The translations under genes and the position numbers were made by a program. This document shows positions 46,778 through 56,378 of a stretch of 60,236 nt of DNA, in pieces. Origin of the DNA: an uncultured Spirochaetaceae bacterium (GTDB lineage: Bacteria > Spirochaetota > Spirochaetia > Sphaerochaetales > Sphaerochaetaceae). Location: the NCBI GenBank assembly GCA_944392985.1, contig CALXYL010000013.1, positions 1 through 60,236 on the forward strand. Direction: 5' to 3'. The first letter of the stretch is position 1, and each line of letters begins with the position of its first letter. Under the pieces are notes generated by a model. That model did no database searches, was not told where the DNA came from, and saw only the letters and a list, made by a program, of their open reading frames with translations.

Positions 46778-47365
46778 TTACAGCGGCAGCCTCAGCGCGA
46801 GGTCAGCGAGGATCATGAATGCCTGCTTGAGCACGAAATAGAGCGCGATGTTTATGGCAAGCGAGATCAGCGCGATGGTGCTGTCTCTTGGGATCCTCGT
46901 CGTGAAGCACTTCCTGACCATATTGGAGATGGGATCCGAGAACTGCCCATACATGCTGTATAGGGACGGACTATGTGTAAAGGCTGCGATGGCGCGGAAG
47001 ATGAGTATGATGATCGAGAAGAAGAGGAATATCGATATACCATAGCTCCAGATCGCGGAGATGATCTGCGCCAGTATGATCCCCAGCGTCAGGAAGCCGA
47101 ACGAGCCATAGACGGCAAGAAGGGACTGGACGACGGCAAGCACTCCGATTGCGATGATCGGGGAGAAGTCGAGCATACCGATCCGCGCCTTGTCAGAACG
47201 GAAGAGGCCGAGATACGGATCAACTGCCCTTGCGATGTAATAGGTGAACGAGCCCGGCCTTGGATAAGGGCGGAACCATGACATGATGATCCTGATCCAG
47301 ATCAGGAATGAATAGAGTTCTATGAGCCTTGCTGCGAACAGCGAAATCTGCATCAGTGCGTGCAT
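46778..47365 (-). CDS. YggT-family membrane protein with two YGGT units
   Basis: 195 residues from the ATG at 47365, with GGAGG upstream. Each half carries a YGGT-like unit: a hydrophobic helix, the WIRIIMSWFRP/FYLVKQ-like turn, and a segment ending DPYLGLFRS (first) or DPISNMVRK (second). About four membrane helices. YggT proteins have been linked to envelope and chloroplast/cell-division processes; function here is unknown. It is coupled to dnaE and recG. Confidence 0.82.
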   Translation of the reverse strand: MHALMQISLFAARLIELYSFLIWIRIIMSWFRPYPRPGSFTYYIARAVDPYLGLFRSDKARIGMLDFSPIIAIGVLAVVQSLLAVYGSFGFLTLGIILAQIISAIWSYGISIFLFFSIIILIFRAIAAFTHSPSLYSMYGQFSDPISNMVRKCFTTRIPRDSTIALISLAINIALYFVLKQAFMILADLALRLPL

Positions 47366-47384
47366 GAAAGCCTCCAATATGAAT

Positions 47385-50300
47385 TTAGGAAATCCAGACC
47401 CGGCTGACCAGTGGCATTTCCTCAAGTTCCCTCAGAAGCTCCCTGGAATATTCCACCTGGTACATTCCTCCTGCCCTGAGTTCCTCGCAGTCATTGCCGC
47501 TGATCGTGAAGGTGACAGGGGTATAGCCCTCATGGCTCTGCAGCGATGCCGCGATCGGCCTGAGATCCTCGCTCCTGTACGGGCTGCTGTCCTTCAGCTG
47601 GATGTGGATCATGCGTATTGCCTCTGCCTTCAGCTCGTATGGAGAGCATACGGAGGAAAGGGTGAATGAGAGCCTTGTGTCACCATCCTTTCTTCTGAAT
47701 GTCCCTGTGAAGCCATATATCCCATCCTCCTCGACTCTGTCCCTGATCGTGTCATAGACGGAAGGGAACGCCACTGCATCGACTTCCCCTTCCTTTGTCT
47801 GGAGGGAGTATATTCCCATCTTCTTCTTGTCGGCCTTCGTTATTACCTGCCTCACCGATGTGACCATCGCGATGATCGAGGTCTCCTCGTTGAGAGGAAT
47901 CATTTCCGGCGCGGCAAGGCTGACACGGACTGCTGCAGTGATCTGCTCCTCATACTCATCAAGGGGATGGCCGGAGATGTAGAATCCAAGATACTCCTTC
48001 TCCATCCTGAGCCTCTCTTCCTTCGGCATCGGCTCTGCGCTTCTCATCCTGAATTCCCCGATAACGGGATCATCGGAGCCGAAGAGGGAAAGCTGTCCAT
48101 AGGCAGAGGCTTCCTTTGCTTCCTTGTCGAAGCGGAGGGCATCCTCAAGGTTCGCAAGGAGCGTTGCCGAATCGGTGCCGAGATCATCGAATGCTCCCGC
48201 CTTGATCAGTGATTCAACAGTCTTGGAGTTGATGCTTTCGCTCTGGCGGGAGAGGAAATCCATGAAATCCTTATACGGCCCATGCTCATTGCGTTCCCTG
48301 ATGATCTCCCCGACGATGTTCTCGCCGACATTCTTTATTCCTGCCAGCCCGTAGATGATATCCCCATCGACAACATTGAAGTGCTTCTCCGATTTATTGA
48401 TGGACGGAGGGAGGATCTTCAGCCCGTACTTCGGTGCAAGGTTCAGATACTCGGTGAACTTGGCGGGGTTGTTCATCTCATTCGTCAGGTTGGCAGCAAG
48501 GAACTCGGCTCCATAGTTTGCCTTGAGGTACGCTGTCTGGTATGCCACGATTGAGTATGCAACCGCATGTGATTTGTTGAAGCCATAGCCTGCGAATGGC
48601 TCAAGGATGTGGAATATTTCCTCGGCGTGCTGCTCGGTGAAGCCGTTCTTCACGGCTCCTGCCTTGAATTTGACGAGCTCTTCCGCCAGCTTCTCTTTCT
48701 TCTTCTTGCCCATGATCCTTCTGAGGATATCCGCCTGACCGAGCGTATAGCCTGCGATGATCTGGGCAACCTTCATGACCTGTTCCTGATAGACGATGAC
48801 TCCGTATGTCTCCTTCAGCACATCCTCAAGGCATGGATCGGGGTAGGTTATCTTCCTCTTCCCGAGCTTTGAGTCGATGAACTGGTCGATGAACTGCATC
48901 GGGCCTGGCCTGTACAGGGCGTTCAAAGCGACAAGCTCCTCAATGGTCTGGGGATGCTCGCGCCGTAGGATATCTGCCATGCCGTCGGATTCAAACTGGA
49001 ATACGCATTTTGAATCGCCCCTGCAGAGCATATCAAAGGTTTTCACATCATGCTCATCGATTCTGTTGATATCGAAATCGGGCTCCTTCTTGTGGATGAG
49101 CTCGATGGTGTGCTTGATCAGCGTGAGCGTCTTCAATCCCAGGAAGTCCATCTTCACAAGGCCGCAGTTCTCGATCTGCGTCATCGGATACTGCGTTGCG
49201 ATGCCCCCGGTCTTAGGATCGGCATAGAGCGGTACGTATTGGTCGAGGTTCTCCCTCCCGATGACAACACCTGCGGCATGAAGCGATGAATGCCTGTTCA
49301 GCCCTTCAAGGCGGCGTGCGGTATCAAAGAGCTCCTGGTACAGCGGCCCGCTCTCCTCGATCTGCTTCAGCTTCGGCTCAAGCTCAAACGCCTTGTCCAG
49401 CGTCATCTTCAGCTCATCTGAGATCAGGGAACAGATCCTGTTCGATTCCTCGTAGGGGATATCGAGGACACGGCAAACATCCTTCACAACGGCCTTCGGC
49501 TTGAGTGTTCCGAACGTTATGATCTGACCGACCCTATCCTTACCATAGTGCTCAGTCACGTATTCGATTACCTGCCCCCTTCCTTCGAAGCAGAAATCAA
49601 CATCGAAGTCCGGAAGAGAGACGCGTTCAGGGTTCAGAAAGCGTTCGAAGAGCAGGTTGTACTTGATCGGATCGACATCGGTGATGGTCGTGGCATATGC
49701 CACAAGCGATCCCGCGCCGCTTCCTCGCCCTGGCCCGACGGGGATTCCATGTGTCTTTGCCCAGTGGATGTAGTCCCTGACAATGAGGAAGTATGCGGGG
49801 AAATCCATCTGTATGATGATTCCCAGCTCGTAGTCGAGCCTTTTCTGCAGTTCCGGAGTGACAACCGGATACCGCTTCTTCAGTCCCTCGTTTGCCAGAT
49901 AAGTAAGATAATCCGCATCTGATTCAAACTCAGGCGGGATCGTGCACTTGGGAAGGATAGGACCGGGGAAGGCGATCTCTAGATGGCAGCGCTCCGCGAT
50001 CTTCCCTGTATTCTCCACGGCTTCAGGACACCAGGAGAAGAGCTCTGCCATCTCCTCGGGCGTGCGGAAGTAGAATTCGCCCTCCTTGTATCTGAGCCTG
50101 TTCCTGTCGCTCTTCTTCGTCGCGGTTCCGATGCAGAGGAGCGTGTCATGGGCATTCCAGTCATCCTTCTCGATGTAGTGGATATCATTGGTGCAGACAG
50201 GCGGGATGTCACATTCGCGTGCAAGGCGCAGCAGGAGCGGCAGTATCTTCCTGTCCTCAGGAAGCCCATGATCCTGCATCTCGATGTAGTATCTGTCGCC

Positions 50301-50795
50301 GAACAACCCCTTGTACCAGAGGGCCTTTTCCTTCGCCTTCTCGTATTCATCATGCAGCAGTGCCTGCGCAACCTCACCCGCAAGGCAGGCAGAGAGGCAG
50401 ATCAGATCCTCGCTGTGTGCGGCAAGCACTTCATGATCGATCCTTGGCTTGTAGTAGAAGCCTTCCTTGTATGAGATGGAATTCAGCTCCATCAGGTTGT
50501 GGTAGCCCTTGTCGCTCATGGCCAGACAGATCAGGTGGTAGTATCTGTTCCCATCTGCGGCAGGAGAGCGGTCATGCCTGTCATTGGCGATGTAGAACTC
50601 ACAGCCGACTATCGGGTTGATTCCTTCCTTGCGGCAGGCTTCATAGAAGGTGACGGCACCGAACATGTTTCCGTGATCAGTCAGCGCCAGAGCCGGCATT
50701 CCCGTAGCCTTTGCCTTGGCAACATAACGCGGTATGGAAGCCGCTCCATCGAGAAGCGAGAAATCAGAATGGTTATGGAGATGTACGAAGCTCAT
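47385..50795 (-). CDS. dnaE: DNA polymerase III alpha subunit
   Basis: 1136 residues of the DnaE1 type: N-terminal PHP domain (HNHSDFSLLDG), polymerase palm with catalytic aspartates (PDFDVDF near residue 400), fingers/thumb with YQEQVMKVAQIIAGY and GKKKKEKL, tandem helix-hairpin-helix (YGLAGIKNVGENIVGEII), and a C-terminal OB domain (SIIAMVTSVRQV). It is the replicative polymerase. No ribosome site precedes its ATG and a TATAAT box lies 8 nt upstream. It leads the block yggT-recG-HD-rsmD-thioesterase. Confidence 0.97.
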   Translation of the reverse strand: MSFVHLHNHSDFSLLDGAASIPRYVAKAKATGMPALALTDHGNMFGAVTFYEACRKEGINPIVGCEFYIANDRHDRSPAADGNRYYHLICLAMSDKGYHNLMELNSISYKEGFYYKPRIDHEVLAAHSEDLICLSACLAGEVAQALLHDEYEKAKEKALWYKGLFGDRYYIEMQDHGLPEDRKILPLLLRLARECDIPPVCTNDIHYIEKDDWNAHDTLLCIGTATKKSDRNRLRYKEGEFYFRTPEEMAELFSWCPEAVENTGKIAERCHLEIAFPGPILPKCTIPPEFESDADYLTYLANEGLKKRYPVVTPELQKRLDYELGIIIQMDFPAYFLIVRDYIHWAKTHGIPVGPGRGSGAGSLVAYATTITDVDPIKYNLLFERFLNPERVSLPDFDVDFCFEGRGQVIEYVTEHYGKDRVGQIITFGTLKPKAVVKDVCRVLDIPYEESNRICSLISDELKMTLDKAFELEPKLKQIEESGPLYQELFDTARRLEGLNRHSSLHAAGVVIGRENLDQYVPLYADPKTGGIATQYPMTQIENCGLVKMDFLGLKTLTLIKHTIELIHKKEPDFDINRIDEHDVKTFDMLCRGDSKCVFQFESDGMADILRREHPQTIEELVALNALYRPGPMQFIDQFIDSKLGKRKITYPDPCLEDVLKETYGVIVYQEQVMKVAQIIAGYTLGQADILRRIMGKKKKEKLAEELVKFKAGAVKNGFTEQHAEEIFHILEPFAGYGFNKSHAVAYSIVAYQTAYLKANYGAEFLAANLTNEMNNPAKFTEYLNLAPKYGLKILPPSINKSEKHFNVVDGDIIYGLAGIKNVGENIVGEIIRERNEHGPYKDFMDFLSRQSESINSKTVESLIKAGAFDDLGTDSATLLANLEDALRFDKEAKEASAYGQLSLFGSDDPVIGEFRMRSAEPMPKEERLRMEKEYLGFYISGHPLDEYEEQITAAVRVSLAAPEMIPLNEETSIIAMVTSVRQVITKADKKKMGIYSLQTKEGEVDAVAFPSVYDTIRDRVEEDGIYGFTGTFRRKDGDTRLSFTLSSVCSPYELKAEAIRMIHIQLKDSSPYRSEDLRPIAASLQSHEGYTPVTFTISGNDCEELRAGGMYQVEYSRELLRELEEMPLVSRVWIS

Positions 50796-50803
50796 TGCAT
50801 CGG

Positions 50804-50832
50804 ATTATAAGGCAGAGAGCGTCTTTTGTCCC
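50804..50832 (-). promoter_or_regulatory. dnaE promoter, apparently leaderless
   Basis: On the minus strand GGGACA (50827-50832), 17 nt, TATAAT (50804-50809). Transcription should begin about 50797, one or two bases before the ATG at 50795. Confidence 0.65.
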
Positions 50833-50853
50833 TACATTGATCGTAGTTGTGTC

Positions 50854-51753
50854 TCACTCCTCCTCGGAAGAAGTGAGTGAGCGTTCATTCAGGGTGTCGA
50901 TGATGCTCCTCATGATTCCCCTTGTCCGTGTTTTCTGCAGAGGGGATATATCAGGGAAGGAGGACTCGACGAATGTGAAGATCATCGATTCAAGCGTGTT
51001 CTCCTCATCGTCATCGAGGGGGAAGCGGAGAGAGGAGAAGATGCTGTCGATGTCACGGGAATAGCAGATCCCGTGCAGTGGATATGTTATCGCGATCTTC
51101 GGGTTGATCAGTATGTCCTGATCAAGGGAGGCGGTGAATGCGGCAGAGACGGAATCCTCAGGTGCGAGCATGAAGGATCCAGCCTGTGAGAAGAACTGGC
51201 AGTTCTTGTCTGAGAATGCGATCCTGACGCGTGAGATCAGTCCCTGGGGAGGCAGTGCAATCCGTCCGGATCTGTCCAGAAGCCTTGTGAGCGGCATCCA
51301 GCGTGAATGAAGGCGCTTCTTCTTCATGAAGCGCACTTCGACAGTGGCATCGAGAGCGATCAGGGTTCCGGGGAAGGATGTCGTGAAATCCTTTGCGGCG
51401 ATTGCTCCTCCCAGCGTGGCACGGCGGGTGATCAGGCGGCTTCCGATGGTCTGTATATTCTCGATCAGGGCTCTTGGGAGCACGGTTTTCCCAGTGCTCA
51501 TGATCTCATCGAGCGTCACCATCGCACCGAATTCGGCAAAGCGGTCATTGCGCTGGAAGCGATGCATCTCCTCGATCTCCCCGAGGTAGATGATCTCTGC
51601 ATTCATCCTGTGTGATGGATAGGCATCCGGACGGGACATTATGAATGTTCCTCCGGCCCAGAGCGATGAAGCAGGGTAGTGGAGGATTATGGATGCGTAC
51701 TCACTGAGGTTGGCAGGAGTGTGTATATTAGGCGAGCTGAGTCCTTCGTACAT
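50854..51753 (-). CDS. FAD-binding subunit of a molybdenum-hydroxylase-like complex
   Basis: 299 residues with the vanillyl-alcohol-oxidase-type FAD fold of XdhB/CoxM: an N-terminal FAD-binding stretch (LWAGGTFIMSRPDAYPSH), the ARRATLGGAIAAKDF-type loop (TRRATLGGAIA, about residue 115) and the CO_deh_flav_C-like C-terminal region. It transfers electrons from the Fe-S subunit to NAD or another acceptor in intact enzymes. It overlaps the Fe-S gene by 26 nt and ends the operon. Confidence 0.85.
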   Translation of the reverse strand: MYEGLSSPNIHTPANLSEYASIILHYPASSLWAGGTFIMSRPDAYPSHRMNAEIIYLGEIEEMHRFQRNDRFAEFGAMVTLDEIMSTGKTVLPRALIENIQTIGSRLITRRATLGGAIAAKDFTTSFPGTLIALDATVEVRFMKKKRLHSRWMPLTRLLDRSGRIALPPQGLISRVRIAFSDKNCQFFSQAGSFMLAPEDSVSAAFTASLDQDILINPKIAITYPLHGICYSRDIDSIFSSLRFPLDDDEENTLESMIFTFVESSFPDISPLQKTRTRGIMRSIIDTLNERSLTSSEEE

Positions 51754-52216
51754 TCCTCTTCCTCCTTATCTCTATGCCTTTGCGCACGATGCTGATCGCA
51801 TCTTCTGGATCCATGCAGGGACAGCGGACAATCGAGAGCTCCTTGAGTATCTCCTCCTCATCTGTGATTCCTTCCTCAATCAGGGACTCGAAGATCAGGG
51901 AACGGGAGGCATAGCACTCAGAGCAGGGAAAGCGGCCTGCTGCCTCATATGCCTTCTCTATGTCCTTCATGTTCCTCGTCTTGCGGAAGCTGTCGAATGT
52001 GACTACGGTCTTTCCCCTGATCTCGAATGCCGGGACGAGGCAGGAAAGCATTGCCTTCCCGTCAACAAGCACGGTGCATAGTCCGCACATCTCCCCATTG
52101 CAGTGGTTGACAGCGCCATCATCCCCCATGTTCTCGCGCAGGATCAGGGAGAGCGGCTTATCTGAGTTGAGGGAAAGTGTAAGGGTTTTCCCATCTATCG
52201 TGCAGTCGATCTTCAT
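51728..52216 (-). CDS. 2x[2Fe-2S] subunit of a molybdenum-hydroxylase-like complex
   Basis: 162 residues with both cluster domains intact: the plant-ferredoxin-type Cys39, Cys44, Cys47, Cys59 (HCNGEMCGLC) and the helical-domain Cys98, Cys101, Cys132, Cys134 (PCSEC; RCPC). It matches XdhC/CoxS small subunits. It overlaps the large-subunit gene by 4 nt. Confidence 0.9.
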   Translation of the reverse strand: MKIDCTIDGKTLTLSLNSDKPLSLILRENMGDDGAVNHCNGEMCGLCTVLVDGKAMLSCLVPAFEIRGKTVVTFDSFRKTRNMKDIEKAYEAAGRFPCSECYASRSLIFESLIEEGITDEEEILKELSIVRCPCMDPEDAISIVRKGIEIRRKRNVRRTQLA

Positions 52217-54144
52217 CTGTCCTCCCCAAATGCTGTGTTAAGCTCCTCTGCGCTTATAGGCAGGGAGGAGATCCTGTTCCCCGCGGCCTGTGAAAGCGCA
52301 TTCGACAGTGCCCCGAGTGTCAGTCCCCGCGCCAGCTGATGAACGGATGCTATCGTGTCATCAGTGCCTTCTTCCTTTATATCAATCGATATATGGAATG
52401 AAAGGGGGATATTCATACCGTTTTCCTGCAGTGTCATCATGATCGTGCGCCTGAGGGAATTCTCCAAGGGGACCCTGTCCATGATGGTCGGGAAGGAGAA
52501 GGAAGCCCACACTCCGGAGACTGAGGGGATCATTGTCGCCCTGTCGATCCTGATCTCGCAGACGACAGCACCGCAGCCAGTGTTCTCGAACTCGCATGGG
52601 TAGGATGCATTCTCCGCATCGAATTTGAGCGATACCGGCAGCTTCTCCGATTCCTTGAGGACGCTCAGCCTCTTTGCGGCGCTTTCCATCTGCAGCGTGA
52701 ATGAGCTTACAAGGCGGGAAAGGACATCCGGGCCTGAGTCCAGGGTATCCGGGCCGGGGTCAAGGAAAAGAACGCCTTCGGGACGACCGGGTGTCAGCCT
52801 GTCGGATATCCTCTTCTTCCATATGCGCATCGTCCCCTGATGGTTGATGGCGGAAGTGTTGATCGTCACGTTCTTCTTCTGCGTGAATGTCATCATCGCG
52901 GAGAATCCGGATTCCTTGGCAAGGGTTGTGGAGAATCCGGAGATTCCGGCACCGCTGGCGATCCCGATGCCCTTGATGTATCCGAGAAGTCCGAATTCCT
53001 CCCTCTGGAAAACATTAGCGGACCATTTGCGGTCATATGATGATCTCTCTGCCACATCCTCCGTACGGGCCTTGATGCCACTGAGCTCGAAGCCGGGGAT
53101 GTAATCCGTGAACTTACGCTTTTCCTTCTCTATTGCGAGCCTGTAGAGATGAGGGGTTGTCCCCGCTGTTTCAGCAAGGCGGGAGATGTGGTATTCGGTG
53201 GAGGCCAGTGCCTCGCTGTATCCAAGGGAACCGCAGAAGGATGCCGGCTGGAACGGGGAGGACGTGATGCGTACCGTTGCCCGGAAGCCCTTGAGCGGGT
53301 ATGGGGGTATAAGCCCGGTCATCGCCTGCCTCTGGTATTCCTCCGGGGCGAAGGCGAAAGCACCTTGATCCACAGTCATCTCCGCTGTCTCGTATACCGG
53401 TCTTGATTCCTCGTCCAGCAGTACGCGGCGATGGACGTTCACCGCGGGGCGGGAGAAGAATCCTTCGGACCTGATCTCACATGGCATGCCTGTCTTGATC
53501 GCGGCGGATGCGGCTATAGCAGCAAGGACTGCTGGGTCTATCAGGAATTCATCATGCTTCGCCGTGAACGGGCTGAGATGGATGGAGATATTCCTCTTCG
53601 GGTATCCTGTGGCCCTCTCTACCGTATTCCTGATGAGCTCGGTCCATTGGGAAGGTGCCTCTATGTGCATCATGGCCCCGTCCATCCATGCCGTCACTGT
53701 GTACAGTCTCCTGTTGTGACGGGCAAGGCGGGTCATGGAGAAGTCTGTCTCCTTCACCGTGTAGCGCCCATCCTCGTTGCTGTCCATCTCTCCCCAGCTG
53801 TATTCAAGGCTGTCCGGAAGCGTCGTGTTGTCAACTCCATCCTCAAGCGGCTCTGTGGATACCCCGATCCTGCGCATCATCAGGGCTGCGGATTCATAGT
53901 CTGGAGCGAAGAGCGCGAGTATGATCTGATCGGGGTAGGTGATTGTCTCCTTCGCGATGATCGGCATCGTGCGGCCGAGGAATTCAATGGAATTGGTGCC
54001 TGGAAGATCTCCTCCTGTCAGTACAAGATAACGTGAATCCATCTCAGGGAGATTGAGTTCGGAGATGCGCTGTGCGCCTTCCTTCGCATGGAGAAGGAGT
54101 CCGCAGCGCATGCTGTACCGGGAGAAATTCTTGCGTTCCGCCAT
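52213..54144 (-). CDS. Divergent molybdopterin-type large subunit lacking key motifs
   Basis: 643 residues, about 100 fewer than XdhA/CoxL relatives. The fold can be followed: the N-terminal alpha/beta-hammerhead (GLLLHAKEGAQRISEL, VLTGGDLPG), the segment HIEAPSQWTELIRNTVERAT, and a C-terminal end LTLGALSNALSQAAGNRISSLP equivalent to the IGEPP...IANAI...RITELP end of relatives. However the GGGFGGK cofactor loop after the HIEAPSQW segment reads SPFTAKHDE, and the catalytic Glu of the GEP motif is missing. It may be inactive, use another cofactor or have another role. Together with the intact Fe-S and FAD subunits it forms one operon. Confidence 0.75.
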   Translation of the reverse strand: MAERKNFSRYSMRCGLLLHAKEGAQRISELNLPEMDSRYLVLTGGDLPGTNSIEFLGRTMPIIAKETITYPDQIILALFAPDYESAALMMRRIGVSTEPLEDGVDNTTLPDSLEYSWGEMDSNEDGRYTVKETDFSMTRLARHNRRLYTVTAWMDGAMMHIEAPSQWTELIRNTVERATGYPKRNISIHLSPFTAKHDEFLIDPAVLAAIAASAAIKTGMPCEIRSEGFFSRPAVNVHRRVLLDEESRPVYETAEMTVDQGAFAFAPEEYQRQAMTGLIPPYPLKGFRATVRITSSPFQPASFCGSLGYSEALASTEYHISRLAETAGTTPHLYRLAIEKEKRKFTDYIPGFELSGIKARTEDVAERSSYDRKWSANVFQREEFGLLGYIKGIGIASGAGISGFSTTLAKESGFSAMMTFTQKKNVTINTSAINHQGTMRIWKKRISDRLTPGRPEGVLFLDPGPDTLDSGPDVLSRLVSSFTLQMESAAKRLSVLKESEKLPVSLKFDAENASYPCEFENTGCGAVVCEIRIDRATMIPSVSGVWASFSFPTIMDRVPLENSLRRTIMMTLQENGMNIPLSFHISIDIKEEGTDDTIASVHQLARGLTLGALSNALSQAAGNRISSLPISAEELNTAFGEDR

Positions 54145-54150
54145 GCTCAG

Positions 54151-54179
54151 AGCATACCATCTCTCCTTCTGCAGTGCAA
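54151..54179 (-). promoter_or_regulatory. Promoter of the molybdo-operon, apparently leaderless
   Basis: On the minus strand TTGCAC (54174-54179), 17 nt, TATGCT (54151-54156). The -10 box ends 6 nt before the ATG at 54144 and no ribosome site lies near it. Confidence 0.65.
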
Positions 54180-54229
54180 CGAGAGAGGTTATGGCGTTAT
54201 GCCATCGTTCAGGGTATTATCGTAGCAGT

Positions 54230-56332
54230 ATGAATGCAAGGGAAGAGATCGACAGGCTGACTGAAAAGCTGAAGATGTATCAGGATAAATACTACAAGGA
54301 AGGCATCTCGCTTATCCCCGATAGCGAGTATGACAGGCTTTCCGACCATCTTGCCGCACTGGAGAGGGAGCACCCTGATCTCCAGCATCCGGATTCCCCG
54401 ACAAAGCGTGTCGGCTCGGATCTGACGAATGATTTCCCGGAAGTAAGGCATACCATTCCCGTCCTTTCTTTGGATAAGGCATATTCCGATGGTGCTGTGC
54501 TGGATTTCTTCAATCGTTCCATACAGAAGGAGGGAGGGCTTCTTTCCTTCGCCGCGGAAGAGAAGATCGATGGGATTTCCATGGTCCTTTATTATGAGAA
54601 GGGGGTGCTGGTCAGGGCAGTTACACGCGGCAATGGGGAGATCGGCAATGATGTGACGCCTAATATCATGACGATGCCATCAGTCCCACTTTCCCTTCCT
54701 GAGAGCATCGATATCGCTGTGCGAGGGGAAGTATACCTGGGGAAGGAGGATTTCCTCCGCCTTAACGAAGCTGAGACTGATGAATCGAAAAGGGCTGCGA
54801 ATCCGCGGAATCTGGCGGCGGGCACGGTGAGAAGGCAGAAGAGCAGCGAGGCGCGGAGGGTTCCGCTTACGATCTTCTGCTATGAGGGGTTCTGGGACGA
54901 TAAGGACAGCACGCCGCAGGATCATCTGCACATCCTTGCCAAGCTGAAGGCTCTGGGGTTCAGGATCAATCCGCATCTTGCTTTCTTCTCTTCCGACGCT
55001 GAGACTGCCCGCAGGAAACTGGATGAGGCTGGGCTGGATGGTGAGGCATATGCCTTTTCGGATATCGATGGTTTCATCAGGAAGAAGGCGGAGGAGAGGG
55101 CTGGGCTGCCATATGAGATCGATGGCCTTGTATTCAAGATCAATGAGCTGGATGTAAGGGAGCGCTTCGGGTATACAGAGCATCATCCCCGATGGGCGAT
55201 CGCCTACAAGTTCGATGCTCCACAGGCGGAAGCAAGGCTGCTTGGAATAACCGTGCAGGTGGGACGCACAGGGCGTATCACTCCTGTTGCGGAGATCACT
55301 CCCACGAAGCTCGGCGGTTCTACGATCAGGAGGGCAACGCTCCATAACCAGGAGTATATCGATGAGCTTGAGCTGGCAATCGGGGATACCGTATCCATCT
55401 CAAAGCGCGGTGATGTGATCCCTGCGGTTGAGAACGTCATCGAGAAGAACACCGATGGCAACACCGTCTACCGCCTCCCTCATGACTGCCCCTGCTGCCA
55501 TACCCCGATCGTGCAGGTAGGTGGACTGCAGTTCTGCCCTGACTATGATTGTCCCGATCAGGTGAAGGGACGCATCTCATACTTTGCATCTGCAGATCAG
55601 ATGGATATTGAGACCCTTGGCCCTAAGACAGTCGCACTTCTCTATGATGCGGGGATCCTTAAAGGAATCGAGGATATCTACACGGCTGACTTCACAGCGG
55701 CAGCTTCGTTGCCAGGTATGGGCGAAAAGAGCATCGGACAGCTGGAGAAAGGAATCAGGGAAAGCCTTTCCCGTCCCTTCGTCACTGTCCTTTCGTCACT
55801 TGGTGTTGCGGAGATCGGCAGGAAAACAGCCCAGATGCTCGTTGAGAATGGCTTTGATTCGATCGACAGGATCCTTGAAGCCGCTGATCTCAAGGATCCT
55901 TCCGCCTTCGCCTCTATCCCGGGATTCGGCTCTGTGATGGGAGAGAGGATAATCGAGGCATTCAGCTCTCCCCGTCTCAGGGAGACGATAGAGGCGCTCA
56001 GGAAGGCTGGGCTTCATCTTGATGCGGCTTCCGACCAGGTGGAGGAGAAAGCGGAGGATCAGGTGTTCTCCGGACAGGTCTGGTGCATAACCGGATCATT
56101 CAAGGCATTCAATCCCCGCTCCAAGGCACTTCGGGAGATCGAGAAGCGCGGAGGAAGGACAGTATCATCAGTCACGTCCAAGACCACGCACCTCCTTGCA
56201 GGGGAAGGCGGTGGATCAAAGCGGAAGGAGGCTGAGAGGCTCGGTGTCCAGATTGTCACAGAGGAGGAGTTCCTTTCGGCAATCGGAGCGGGAACGGAAA
56301 GAGGCGAGGATGGACAGCTTCTGCTGTTCTAG
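54230..56332 (+). CDS. ligA: NAD-dependent DNA ligase
   Basis: 700 residues from the ATG at 54230: adenylation domain with catalytic Lys112 (EEKIDGIS), NAD-binding Ia domain before it (YYKEGISLIPDSEYD), OB fold with VGRTGRITPVAEI, four-Cys zinc finger (CPCCHTPI then CPDYDCPDQ), helix-hairpin-helix repeats (LPGMGEKSIGQLEKGI) and a C-terminal BRCT domain. It seals nicks during replication. The start lacks a ribosome site; TATTAT at 54215-54220 lies 9 nt before it, so the transcript may be leaderless. The promoter region is shared divergently with the molybdo-operon. Confidence 0.96.
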   Translation: MNAREEIDRLTEKLKMYQDKYYKEGISLIPDSEYDRLSDHLAALEREHPDLQHPDSPTKRVGSDLTNDFPEVRHTIPVLSLDKAYSDGAVLDFFNRSIQKEGGLLSFAAEEKIDGISMVLYYEKGVLVRAVTRGNGEIGNDVTPNIMTMPSVPLSLPESIDIAVRGEVYLGKEDFLRLNEAETDESKRAANPRNLAAGTVRRQKSSEARRVPLTIFCYEGFWDDKDSTPQDHLHILAKLKALGFRINPHLAFFSSDAETARRKLDEAGLDGEAYAFSDIDGFIRKKAEERAGLPYEIDGLVFKINELDVRERFGYTEHHPRWAIAYKFDAPQAEARLLGITVQVGRTGRITPVAEITPTKLGGSTIRRATLHNQEYIDELELAIGDTVSISKRGDVIPAVENVIEKNTDGNTVYRLPHDCPCCHTPIVQVGGLQFCPDYDCPDQVKGRISYFASADQMDIETLGPKTVALLYDAGILKGIEDIYTADFTAAASLPGMGEKSIGQLEKGIRESLSRPFVTVLSSLGVAEIGRKTAQMLVENGFDSIDRILEAADLKDPSAFASIPGFGSVMGERIIEAFSSPRLRETIEALRKAGLHLDAASDQVEEKAEDQVFSGQVWCITGSFKAFNPRSKALREIEKRGGRTVSSVTSKTTHLLAGEGGGSKRKEAERLGVQIVTEEEFLSAIGAGTERGEDGQLLLF

Positions 56333-56378
56333 TGACCAACATTGATAAATGAGGTATAAGGAAATAGGAGGAGAGCTT

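Noticed and set aside
53431-54036. A 201-codon plus-strand frame opposite the molybdo large subunit
   Set aside because: Antisense to a recognisable gene, no family, no ribosome site; a shadow of GC-biased codons.
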